Assembly: GCA_018399395.1 (NCBI GenBank)
Contig: JAGYOI010000091.1
Span: 1 to 6,161, forward strand
DNA length: 6,161 nucleotides
Source: Prolixibacteraceae bacterium
Lineage (GTDB): Bacteria > Bacteroidota > Bacteroidia > Bacteroidales > Prolixibacteraceae
Reading direction: 5' to 3'
In this document: piece by piece, positions 1 to 6,161 of the stretch
Layout: each line of letters starts with the position of its first letter
How positions within the stretch are numbered: position 1 is the first letter of the stretch
Translations under genes and position numbers: made by a program
Notes under the pieces: model-generated
Told to the model about the DNA's origin: nothing
The model's database searches: none
Seen by the model: the letters and a program-made list of their open reading frames with translations, nothing else

Positions 1-41
1 AAGAACAATCGGTAATTCCTAAATAATTTGCAAGTTTTTTA

Positions 42-1931
42 ATGATTAAAATGCATAACATGAAGCGCATAATTATATATATACTTTTTACACTATTACT
101 TTCTACACTTTATGCCCAGGATGATGTTTTTCGTGAAAACGATACTTCAATTATGCCATACGGCAATCAATTTGTCTCGTGGGAAGTTAAAACGGAGCCA
201 ATAAATATTTTTCATGTAAACAAAAATCATCTAAAGGCTTCTGATCATAATCCGGGCACGGAAGATTTACCTTTTCAAACTATTGGGAAAGCTGCTGAAG
301 TTTTACAACCTGGCGAAATGGTGATTATTCATGAAGGTGTATATCACGAGGCCATTCGACCGGCCAGAGGTGGTACTTCTCCCGATTCGATGATTGTTTA
401 CCGGGCAGCCACAGGAGAAAAGGTCATCGTGAAAGGTTCGGTGGAAATGGCCGACAATTCTTTTAGCCCCTCGCGGGGATGGGCAACCGGGGGAGACGAA
501 TGGTATCGCGAGAATGTTCCTGGCCAGGGGCAGGGGAAAGTTTGGCAGTGTAAGCTTGATGCACTTAATTTTGAGGGGTATAATCCTTTTGGCATGCTTA
601 ATCTAATGCAGGACCAGGAATGGCTCGATTATACGAAGGTCAATATGGACCCGCACTTTAAAAAACGTGGGTTGGTGTTCGTCGATGGTATTCCTTTAAA
701 GCAGGTAAGGCGACCGATAGAACTTAACGATAATAAGGATGGGGCTTACTGGCCCGAACACAATGGTTTAACCGTGCATGTCAGGTTTCCCGATGGCAAA
801 TCACCTCACAACTCAAAAGTGGAGATGACCACCAAAGAACAGTTATTTGCACCTGATAGATACGGTTTGGGATATATAAAAATTGAAGGCATTCACTTTT
901 TGCATTCCGGCAATGGTTTTCCTGTTCCGCAAAGAGGTATGGTATCCGCAAGTCGTGGACATCACTGGGTCATTGAAAATTGTACCATCGAATGGGCCAA
1001 TTCTCTTGGTGTTGACCTGGGTAATGAAATGTGGCATACCACGTACCTGCCCGAAGTAGGGTTTCATGTGTTCAGGAAAAATGTTGTGAAAAACTGTGGT
1101 TTATCAGGGCTTCAGGGGCTGAGAGGCCTTAATTATCTGATTGAAGACAACCTTTTTGAAAATATCGGCTGGCACGATGCTGAGCACGGGTTTGAAGCGG
1201 GGGCCATTAAATTACACCGTTCACAAAACACACTCATTAGAAGAAATGTATTTCGCGACATTGTTCATGCTCCCGGGATTTGGTTAGATTATATTGCCAG
1301 TAAAAATTGCCGGGTAACCAATAACGTTTTCACCGGGATTACTTCAGCCAGGGGCTGCGTTTATATTGAAGTGAGCCATGAGAGATGCCGTGTGGATCAC
1401 AACATCTTTCACAATACCAAATCACAATACTGGATAAGCGGTGATTATGGCGCTGGCGGCAGTGCGCTTTACACCGATGGTTCAGATAGCATACAGTTTG
1501 ACCACAATCTGATATATGATATTGAAAATACAGGGTACGGATCATATGCGAATGCTGACAGAATTGTGAAGGGACGTGGCGGAACTGAAAGAGCGCAGAA
1601 TGTTATACATAATATATTTGTAAAATGCGGTAAACATGCGATCGAGTTTCCAAACCGTCATAACAATGCAAATAATAATGTTTTTTCCTCGATGCCGGCC
1701 GGATATTTGAAATTGAAAAACCCTGAACCCTCACTGCTTCTCGATTTAAAAGCATGGCAGGATTATTACCAGTGGGGAAAGCAAAGCCTTTTGATACCCG
1801 GCATTCAGGTTGATGTTGACCCACAGGAACTGTTGATTTCAATTTCATCATCTGAGGAACTCCCCGTGAATGTGGGTCCATTTGTAAAATATGATGATAT
1901 TAAAAAAGCAAGTATCGATCCACGGCATTAA
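42..1931 (+). CDS. Secreted right-handed beta-helix glycosidase, GH120 beta-xylosidase-like
   Basis: Predicted exported glycoside hydrolase that would release xylose or a similar sugar from oligosaccharide ends. Three in-frame ATGs (42, 51, 60) are possible starts; I list the first so no coding sequence is lost, but the ATG at 60 gives the most typical signal peptide (MKR, a hydrophobic run, then cleavage near LYA|QDD, residues 25-26). There is no clear Shine-Dalgarno site. Residues about 57-135 form the N-terminal cap shared with GH120 and DUF1565-type beta-helix proteins (NPGT at 70-73, HEGVY at 97-101, GEKVIVKGS at 125-133). The helical coils run from about 275 to 550. As I recall GH120 XylC, its nucleophile lies in a WLDW motif and its acid/base in VEVSHG, followed by VDHN. 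Here WLDY places Asp416, YIEVSH places Glu443, and VDHN is at 451-454. The 629-residue length suits the family. It stands 190 bp upstream of the GH88 unit and may be transcribed separately. A lyase or another beta-helix activity is the main alternative. Confidence 0.78.
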   Translation: MIKMHNMKRIIIYILFTLLLSTLYAQDDVFRENDTSIMPYGNQFVSWEVKTEPINIFHVNKNHLKASDHNPGTEDLPFQTIGKAAEVLQPGEMVIIHEGVYHEAIRPARGGTSPDSMIVYRAATGEKVIVKGSVEMADNSFSPSRGWATGGDEWYRENVPGQGQGKVWQCKLDALNFEGYNPFGMLNLMQDQEWLDYTKVNMDPHFKKRGLVFVDGIPLKQVRRPIELNDNKDGAYWPEHNGLTVHVRFPDGKSPHNSKVEMTTKEQLFAPDRYGLGYIKIEGIHFLHSGNGFPVPQRGMVSASRGHHWVIENCTIEWANSLGVDLGNEMWHTTYLPEVGFHVFRKNVVKNCGLSGLQGLRGLNYLIEDNLFENIGWHDAEHGFEAGAIKLHRSQNTLIRRNVFRDIVHAPGIWLDYIASKNCRVTNNVFTGITSARGCVYIEVSHERCRVDHNIFHNTKSQYWISGDYGAGGSALYTDGSDSIQFDHNLIYDIENTGYGSYANADRIVKGRGGTERAQNVIHNIFVKCGKHAIEFPNRHNNANNNVFSSMPAGYLKLKNPEPSLLLDLKAWQDYYQWGKQSLLIPGIQVDVDPQELLISISSSEELPVNVGPFVKYDDIKKASIDPRH

Positions 1932-1987
1932 AATGTTATCTGTTTAAGCAACATAAACGTTTTATGGGCTGGTGACTTATTTCACAT

Positions 1988-2013
1988 TGTACCCTATGTA
2001 CCCCTTTTTGTAC
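1988..2013 (+). promoter_or_regulatory. Candidate operator: three TGTAC direct repeats
   Basis: TGTAC occurs at 1988-1992, 1997-2001 and 2009-2013; the first two copies extend to TGTACCC. The outer copies are 21 bp apart, about two helical turns. The cluster lies roughly 45-70 bp upstream of the transcription start predicted from the -7 element at 2046-2053. Direct repeats at this distance are typical of sites for AraC-type activators, including the hybrid two-component regulators that control many Bacteroidota polysaccharide loci. The repeats are seen directly; the regulator is inference, and none is encoded in the window. Confidence 0.45.
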
Positions 2014-2045
2014 TTTTCTTGCCCCCTTGGTAGGTGGTCTGTATT

Positions 2046-2053
2046 TAACTTTG
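2046..2053 (+). promoter_or_regulatory. Bacteroidetes-type -7 promoter element for the GH88-GH10-lyase unit
   Basis: TAACTTTG matches the Bacteroidetes sigma-ABfr -7 consensus TAnnTTTG exactly. The -33 element (TTTG, about 26 bp upstream centre to centre) is poor: only CTTG is found, at 2018-2021 and 2026-2029, each about 4 bp from the expected position. A good -7 with a weak -33 fits a promoter that needs an activator, which could bind the TGTAC repeats just upstream. Transcription would begin near 2057-2060 and leave a leader of about 60-65 nt before the ATG at 2122. Confidence 0.55.
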
Positions 2054-2121
2054 TTTAAGGGTTTTTCAGTGAGCTATTATTGAAGAATCTGACAATTTGA
2101 TTTTAATAAAAAGATACAGAT

Positions 2122-3294
2122 ATGAAGTTCCTAGCACTTTTACCATTGCTTTGTTTTTTAGGGTGTAGTTATTCAGTTAAAAACAATCTTGATGCTCAGC
2201 AGCAACTAGGTGTTTGTTCCGAAATTGTATTGTCTGCTGTTGATGATCTGGAAGTAAATGAAGGATTCCCACGAGCGGTGAAGGAGGGCGATTACGCCTG
2301 GACCTGTACCGGGCATACTGCATGGACATCCGGTTTTTTCCCCGGTTTGCTTTGGTATTTGTACGAACATTCTCATAATGATTTTTTAAAGCTAAAAGCA
2401 GAAGCATATACTGAAAATCTGAAACCGGTGAAAGAACTTGCTTGGGGGACACATGATTTGGGGTTTATGATGTTTTGTAGTGCTGGTAATGCCTATCGAA
2501 TTACTGGTGACGAAAAGTACAAAAGTTGGTTACTTGAAACTGCCGACTCTCTTGCTGGTCTTTTTAATCCTGATGTTGGGACCATTCACTCATGGCCTTG
2601 GATGAAGAATAAACGTGGTTGGCCGCACAATACCATTATAGATAATATGATGAACCTCGAGTTGCTTTTTTGGGCATCAAAAAACGGGGGTAGCCAACGT
2701 TTATATGATATTGCTGTAAGCCATGCTCAAAGTACTTTAAAAAACCAGTTTCGCGACGATTTTAGCACCTATCACGTGGTCGTTTACGATAATCAAAGTC
2801 CTAAAGTGTTGTCACGCATTACCGACCAGGGATTTGCTGACGAATCGGTTTGGTCGCGCGGACAGTCGTGGGCTATTTATGGTTTTGCCATGTGTTACAG
2901 AGAAACCGGTTTGCCTGAATTTAAAGAGGCCGCGGTAAATGCTGCAGATTACTATTTATCTGGTCTGCCTGAAGATTATGTCCCATATTGGGACTTTAAG
3001 CTGCCTGATTTTAAAGAAGAAGAAAAGGATGCTTCGGCTGCTGCAATTGCGGCTTCTGGTATGCTTGAACTTGCAAAATTATCTGATAACCCTGATGAAA
3101 AGAAACGATTCAAAGAAGCTGCAGTAAAGACATTGAATTCTCTTTCCTCCGAAGAATACTTGTCAGGTGAAACAATGGCTATTCTCGATCATAGTGTTGG
3201 AAGTAAACCACATGGAAATGAAATTGATGTCCCGCTTGTTTATGCCGATTACTATTATGTTGAGGCACTTATGAGACTGAAAAAGTGGTTTTAA
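2122..3294 (+). CDS. GH88 unsaturated glucuronyl hydrolase (lipoprotein)
   Basis: Predicted to hydrate and cleave the 4,5-unsaturated uronic acid left at the non-reducing end of oligosaccharides by polysaccharide lyases, releasing a keto-sugar acid. The N-terminus is a lipoprotein-type signal with Cys15 in FLGC, a slightly atypical lipobox. No acidic run follows the cysteine, so a periplasm-facing location is more likely than surface export. The (alpha/alpha)6-barrel motifs are all present. Compared with Bacillus GL1 UGL, Asp112 (HDLGF, 111-115) matches Asp88, Asp174 (IIDNMMN) matches the catalytic Asp149, His218 matches His193, Gln236 matches Gln211, and W244-x-R246-G-Q-x-W250 matches the Trp219/Arg221/Trp225 cluster. 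DASAAAIAASG (303-313) and the C-terminal VYADYYYVEAL are also typical. Its 390 residues are full length and no active-site residue is missing. It leads a probable operon with the GH10 gene 19 bp downstream and the lyase that could supply its substrate. Which uronic-acid linkage or sulfation it prefers cannot be told from sequence. Confidence 0.93.
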   Translation: MKFLALLPLLCFLGCSYSVKNNLDAQQQLGVCSEIVLSAVDDLEVNEGFPRAVKEGDYAWTCTGHTAWTSGFFPGLLWYLYEHSHNDFLKLKAEAYTENLKPVKELAWGTHDLGFMMFCSAGNAYRITGDEKYKSWLLETADSLAGLFNPDVGTIHSWPWMKNKRGWPHNTIIDNMMNLELLFWASKNGGSQRLYDIAVSHAQSTLKNQFRDDFSTYHVVVYDNQSPKVLSRITDQGFADESVWSRGQSWAIYGFAMCYRETGLPEFKEAAVNAADYYLSGLPEDYVPYWDFKLPDFKEEEKDASAAAIAASGMLELAKLSDNPDEKKRFKEAAVKTLNSLSSEEYLSGETMAILDHSVGSKPHGNEIDVPLVYADYYYVEALMRLKKWF

Positions 3295-3313
3295 TATTCT
3301 TTAAATTGTAATT

Positions 3314-4831
3314 ATGCATTATACCAGACGGAATTTCTTAAATACAGCCCTTGCCGGTGCCGGGTCATTACTTTTAACCTCAGGTGTAAATTATAAATCA
3401 CCAGGCACGAGTCATCCCAACGTAATGTTTTCTCCGGGAAGTTTAGACGATGCAGCTGTTGTTGCACGGGCTAAAAATGATATACCCAAAGTGAGGACAA
3501 GAGAGGCTTCTATCCGGTTGTTAAAGGCTAATGGGCAATCGTTGGCTAATGCCGAAGTGCAGGTGAAACAATTACGGCATCAGTTTCTGTTTGGAGACAA
3601 CAACTGGTTTATGTCAAAAACCTACCGCAGCGGATTGGGTGAAAGTGATCGTTTGAAGTATTATCGAACGAGATTTTCAGAGTTGTTCAACTCGCTTAAT
3701 GTAACTGCATACTGGACCGAACGCCCCCGTAATGATTCGGCTAAAACCGAAGATTTTCAGGGATATAAGCAGATGGAGGATGTTGAAGAATCGGTAAATT
3801 GGGCTTTGTCAAAAGGTCTTGTCCCAAAGGGGCACCCTATGTTTTGGACTGTTCCAAAGGCTTTGCCCCAGTGGTTGAAAGATTATCCATATGAAACCAT
3901 GGAAAAGTTTATTGAAGTGAGGATCAGAAACCTGACTGCAAGATTTAAAGGCCGGATCAAATACTGGGATGCTGTAAATGAAATGCTTTGGGAACCACAT
4001 CCTGCTAATATTGCTAAAAGGAAATGGCCATACCTCGAGTCCATGGATAATATGACCGATTACATCGGAAAAGTGCTGAATTGGGCAAGAAGCGAAGATC
4101 CTGATGCCAGATATGCAATTAATGATTACGGGCTTAGTGCCAATTTGCAAAATAATCTCATGGCTTCAAACGGTCAAAAGGTGACAGCCGGTTTTCAACG
4201 GAAGCGTTATCTTGAACTCATTCGTAATCTTCAGGCAAAAGGAACACCGCCTGATTTGATCGGGCTTCAATGTCATACCGGTTGGTTAAAACCATCGCAA
4301 CAAATGGCCTTTTATGACGAAATGGCTGCCGCGGGCATTCCACTTTCAATTACAGAGTTTTGGGCTAAAACTTCAGAAATAATGGACTCTGCCAGTGATA
4401 AGGTTGAGTCGGAGGAGTGGCGCGTAGCATCGGGAAATAACAGTTTGAAACATGGCAAGATTAGTATGGAAGAGGCTGTTGAGATAAGAGATAAGTATAT
4501 TATTGACTACTTAACCTGTGCATTTGCTCATCCTGCTGTTGATTCTTTCTATTTCTGGGGGTTTTTAAGCATGATTATTAACTTTTCAGATAAACTTAGT
4601 GCATCACATGATCCGGAGCCTGTTTTTCAGGAAGTGAAAAGATTAATTACACAGGAATGGAATACTGACTTAACAATCCGTACAGATAATAATGGGTTTT
4701 TAAGGTTCAGGGGATATTGTGGTGATTATTCTGTTAGAGTGAAAAATACTTCCGGAATACAAAACGGCTATGGTTTTAACATTGATAAAAACAGCTTAAA
4801 TAATGAATATGTTATTAAAACATCTATATAA
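3314..4831 (+). CDS. Divergent GH10 family glycoside hydrolase (endo-xylanase-like), Tat-type leader
   Basis: Predicted retaining endo-glycosidase with a GH10 (beta/alpha)8 barrel. The leader TRRNFLN (residues 4-10) followed by a hydrophobic stretch (11-24) is a good twin-arginine signal. Residues about 60-100 form a small N-terminal beta-domain common in Bacteroidota GH10 proteins (RLLKANGQSLANAEVQV, then FLFG). The barrel covers about 110-445 and a short beta-rich tail (LRFRGYCGDYSVRV, 463-476) ends the protein. The acid/base is Glu223 in WDAVNE and the nucleophile is Glu348 in SITEF. GHPMFW (173-178), LQCH (318-321) and FWG (414-416) match the conserved His, Trp, Gln/His and Trp sites. The usual ENxMKW motif and a second tryptophan after the WG are absent, so the substrate may not be plain xylan. 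About 20 extra residues (near 357-380) follow the nucleophile strand. The start at 3314 lies 19 bp after the GH88 stop, and the end overlaps the lyase gene. Confidence 0.85.
   Translation: MHYTRRNFLNTALAGAGSLLLTSGVNYKSPGTSHPNVMFSPGSLDDAAVVARAKNDIPKVRTREASIRLLKANGQSLANAEVQVKQLRHQFLFGDNNWFMSKTYRSGLGESDRLKYYRTRFSELFNSLNVTAYWTERPRNDSAKTEDFQGYKQMEDVEESVNWALSKGLVPKGHPMFWTVPKALPQWLKDYPYETMEKFIEVRIRNLTARFKGRIKYWDAVNEMLWEPHPANIAKRKWPYLESMDNMTDYIGKVLNWARSEDPDARYAINDYGLSANLQNNLMASNGQKVTAGFQRKRYLELIRNLQAKGTPPDLIGLQCHTGWLKPSQQMAFYDEMAAAGIPLSITEFWAKTSEIMDSASDKVESEEWRVASGNNSLKHGKISMEEAVEIRDKYIIDYLTCAFAHPAVDSFYFWGFLSMIINFSDKLSASHDPEPVFQEVKRLITQEWNTDLTIRTDNNGFLRFRGYCGDYSVRVKNTSGIQNGYGFNIDKNSLNNEYVIKTSI
4400..4438 (+). 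repeat. Probable in-frame insertion of a Bacteroidota-type GAGTGG-rich repeat
   Basis: This stretch encodes KVESEEWRVASGN (residues 363-375 of the GH10 protein). It resembles the low-complexity VESGEWRVESG-type peptides produced when GAGTGG-rich repeats common between genes in Bacteroidota are translated; that comparison is from memory. In related GH10 enzymes the nucleophile strand is followed shortly by the helix that here begins at ISMEEAVEIRDKY (383-395), so this segment looks like added sequence in a loop. The frame is kept and the downstream fold motifs are intact. Only about one degenerate unit is present. Confidence 0.4.
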
Positions 4832-6161
4832 GTCAAAATTAGCCCTTGTTTTCATTCTTTTTATATTGAAAGGATATTCCGGCTTAGCTGTTGAAGAACA
4901 TCCTCGTGGTTTGTTTGGATATGAAAAACTGAATGATATAAGAGAACGGGTTCATAGAGAACCATATCATTCGATGTTTAAAGTGTTAATTGACAGGGAA
5001 GAAGAGCTTAGTTCTGCTGAAGGAAATGTTTACAAGCAGGCCTCATTAATAAAAACAAGAGCATTTATTTTCGCGTTAACAGGTGATGATAATTGGGGCG
5101 ACAAAACATTTGAAGCTTTTCAGTTGCTGGCCTCTGACCCATTGTTTGTTAATAATGATTATTCTTTTGGTTTAACCCGTGCGGCAATACTTATGGCATT
5201 TTCATTATCGTATGATTTGTGTTATAATACCTGGAGTAATAAGCAACGTAATTTCGCGCATAACATCACTTCACGTTTAATGCAATCGGTGAGTGCCAGC
5301 ATGGGGCCATCGGGCAATTATGTTATTGAAAGTAACTGGATGGGGGTGCGTTATGGGAGCGCGATGTTTGCTGCTGTGGTGCTTAATGATACACTCGCAG
5401 CGCAAAAGGGTGAAGATGTTCTCTTATCTTCACATATATGGGACCTGAAAGAACGTTTGCGTGACCATGTAGATGCCAGTCATACGCCGCGGGGTTGGTT
5501 TGTTGAAAGCATGGGCTATCACGATTATGATGCATCATTCGTATGGCCGGCCCTCATCGCTTTTCAGAATGCAACCGGTACCGATATACTTGCATTTGAT
5601 GAATATGTCCCTAAAATATTAAACGCTTTGGATCAGCATATTTCAGGAACCGTTTCTATCCCGGCCAAAAGTCGACTTGGAATAAAACCCGATCTGGCTG
5701 ATGATAATGTAGCTGCCGGTTTTTTAAAATGGCCACTGGCACTAAGGATTATGCCTCAGGAACAATTGCCATTTATCAGGTGGATGCATGATTATTTTCT
5801 GGATTTTAAAAAGCCCGGGTTACTACCAGATGATGTTTTTTATTCAATTGTTTTTTATGATGATAAACAAGAAAAAAGATCTCCGACAGAGGGTGATTAT
5901 CTGAATTATGTTGATACCATTCAGGGCGTTGCATTGTTCAGAAATACATTTGAAGATTCTACTGACATTGTAGCTGCTTTTAATGCTTCTTCATACCGGA
6001 AGCGGGGGCATGCGGGACCCGATAACCTGACTTTCAGAATAGCAGGACTTGGAAATATATGGGTAGTTGGTGGGGGCCGAACACAAGATCCGTACGGCCA
6101 GACAAATTTATTTCCTGCTCCTGAAAAATATGAGTATGTCAGGCCCTGGAGCGAAGGTAAA
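4803..6161 (+). CDS. Heparinase II/III-like polysaccharide lyase, 3' end beyond the window
   Basis: Predicted polysaccharide lyase that cuts uronic-acid-containing chains by beta-elimination. The frame stays open for 453 codons to the last base, so the C-terminus is missing. It starts at 4803, inside the end of the GH10 gene (29-bp overlap, different frame); an alternative ATG lies at 4809. The overlap suggests translational coupling. Residues 1-29 form a Sec-type signal (KHLYKSK, then LALVFILFIL, with cleavage possible near GLA|VEE). Residues about 35-340 have the helical character of an (alpha/alpha) toroid: SNWMG at 177-181 lies where family members carry the substrate-binding Asn, and GWFVESMGYHDY (231-242) matches the Glu/Gly/Tyr segment that holds the catalytic tyrosine. 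From about 375 the beta-sandwich begins: LFRNTF, then RGHAGPDNLTF (401-411) with the His and Asp typical of the heparinase II/III-like domain, then WVVGGG. The PL family number and substrate are not assigned. Its product would be the natural substrate of the GH88 enzyme encoded upstream. Confidence 0.82.
   Translation, partial: MNMLLKHLYKSKLALVFILFILKGYSGLAVEEHPRGLFGYEKLNDIRERVHREPYHSMFKVLIDREEELSSAEGNVYKQASLIKTRAFIFALTGDDNWGDKTFEAFQLLASDPLFVNNDYSFGLTRAAILMAFSLSYDLCYNTWSNKQRNFAHNITSRLMQSVSASMGPSGNYVIESNWMGVRYGSAMFAAVVLNDTLAAQKGEDVLLSSHIWDLKERLRDHVDASHTPRGWFVESMGYHDYDASFVWPALIAFQNATGTDILAFDEYVPKILNALDQHISGTVSIPAKSRLGIKPDLADDNVAAGFLKWPLALRIMPQEQLPFIRWMHDYFLDFKKPGLLPDDVFYSIVFYDDKQEKRSPTEGDYLNYVDTIQGVALFRNTFEDSTDIVAAFNASSYRKRGHAGPDNLTFRIAGLGNIWVVGGGRTQDPYGQTNLFPAPEKYEYVRPWSEGK

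Noticed and set aside
1..41. Possible tail of an upstream gene or a promoter for the first gene.
   Set aside because: All three forward frames have a stop within the first 26 bases, so any of them could be a gene end and none can be chosen. TAATTTG at 24-30 is one base short of the TAnnTTTG pattern.
1603..1881. Reverse-strand open frame of 92 codons.
   Set aside because: It is antisense to the beta-helix gene and shows no protein-like domain or context. The smaller reverse frames at 398-595, 843-1067, 1339-1545 and 2177-2452 were dropped for the same reason.
42..1931. Beta-helix protein as a pectate-lyase or PL6-type polysaccharide lyase.
   Set aside because: The N-terminal cap, the WLDY and EVSH motifs and the VDHN that follows match GH120 better. 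I saw no typical PL6 or pectate-lyase calcium/arginine motif, though a profile search is needed to settle it.
1952..1966. Hairpin CATAAA-CGT-TTTATG after the first gene, with a possible AGC/GCT extension (1947-1970), as a terminator.
   Set aside because: The stem is short and AT-rich and no run of T follows, so it does not support an intrinsic terminator call.
2939..3127. Forward open frame of 62 codons in another frame within the GH88 gene.
   Set aside because: The GH88 frame through this region carries conserved family motifs, so this is an out-of-frame by-product.
2122..3294. GH105 unsaturated rhamnogalacturonyl hydrolase as an alternative to GH88.
   Set aside because: HDLGF, IIDNMMN, the His218/Gln236 equivalents and the WSRGQSW cluster line up residue by residue with GH88 UGL.
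3809..4150. Reverse-strand open frame of 113 codons.
   Set aside because: It lies wholly antisense to the GH10 catalytic domain, has no recognisable motif or start signal, and the forward frame is clearly coding.

Overview
The window looks like part of a carbohydrate-degradation locus from a Bacteroidota bacterium, probably an environmental or marine-type Bacteroidales/Marinilabiliales relative. The evidence is the AT-rich, Shine-Dalgarno-poor gene starts, an exact Bacteroidetes-type -7 promoter element (TAnnTTTG) before the second gene, and the set of exported enzymes encoded. The taxonomic placement is inference. All four protein genes lie on the + strand, and each product begins with an export signal.

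Layout: 42-1931 encodes a secreted right-handed beta-helix protein that resembles GH120 beta-xylosidases. A 190-bp intergenic stretch (1932-2121) follows. It holds three TGTAC repeats spread over 21 bp and, downstream of them, a good -7 element with a poor -33 element, as expected for an activator-dependent promoter. After it comes a tightly packed three-gene unit: a GH88 unsaturated glucuronyl hydrolase (2122-3294), a divergent GH10 xylanase-fold enzyme with a twin-arginine leader (3314-4831, 19-bp gap), and a heparinase II/III-like polysaccharide lyase (4803-6161, overlapping the GH10 gene by 29 bp and running off the window end).

The enzymes fit one working model. The lyase cuts a uronic-acid-containing polysaccharide by beta-elimination and leaves 4,5-unsaturated uronyl ends. 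GH88 removes those ends. The GH10-like and GH120-like enzymes act on neutral, presumably xylose-related, linkages. The substrate would therefore hold both uronic acid and a xylose-like sugar (glucuronoxylan-like, ulvan-like or an unknown glycan). No SusC/SusD pair, sulfatase, transporter or regulator gene lies within the window.

The points most worth a second look are the unusual enzyme combination, the GH10 protein that keeps its catalytic glutamates but lacks several xylose-binding residues, a probable in-frame repeat insertion beside its nucleophile, and the candidate operator repeats. I saw no RNA genes, CRISPR arrays, transposases or clear intrinsic terminators.
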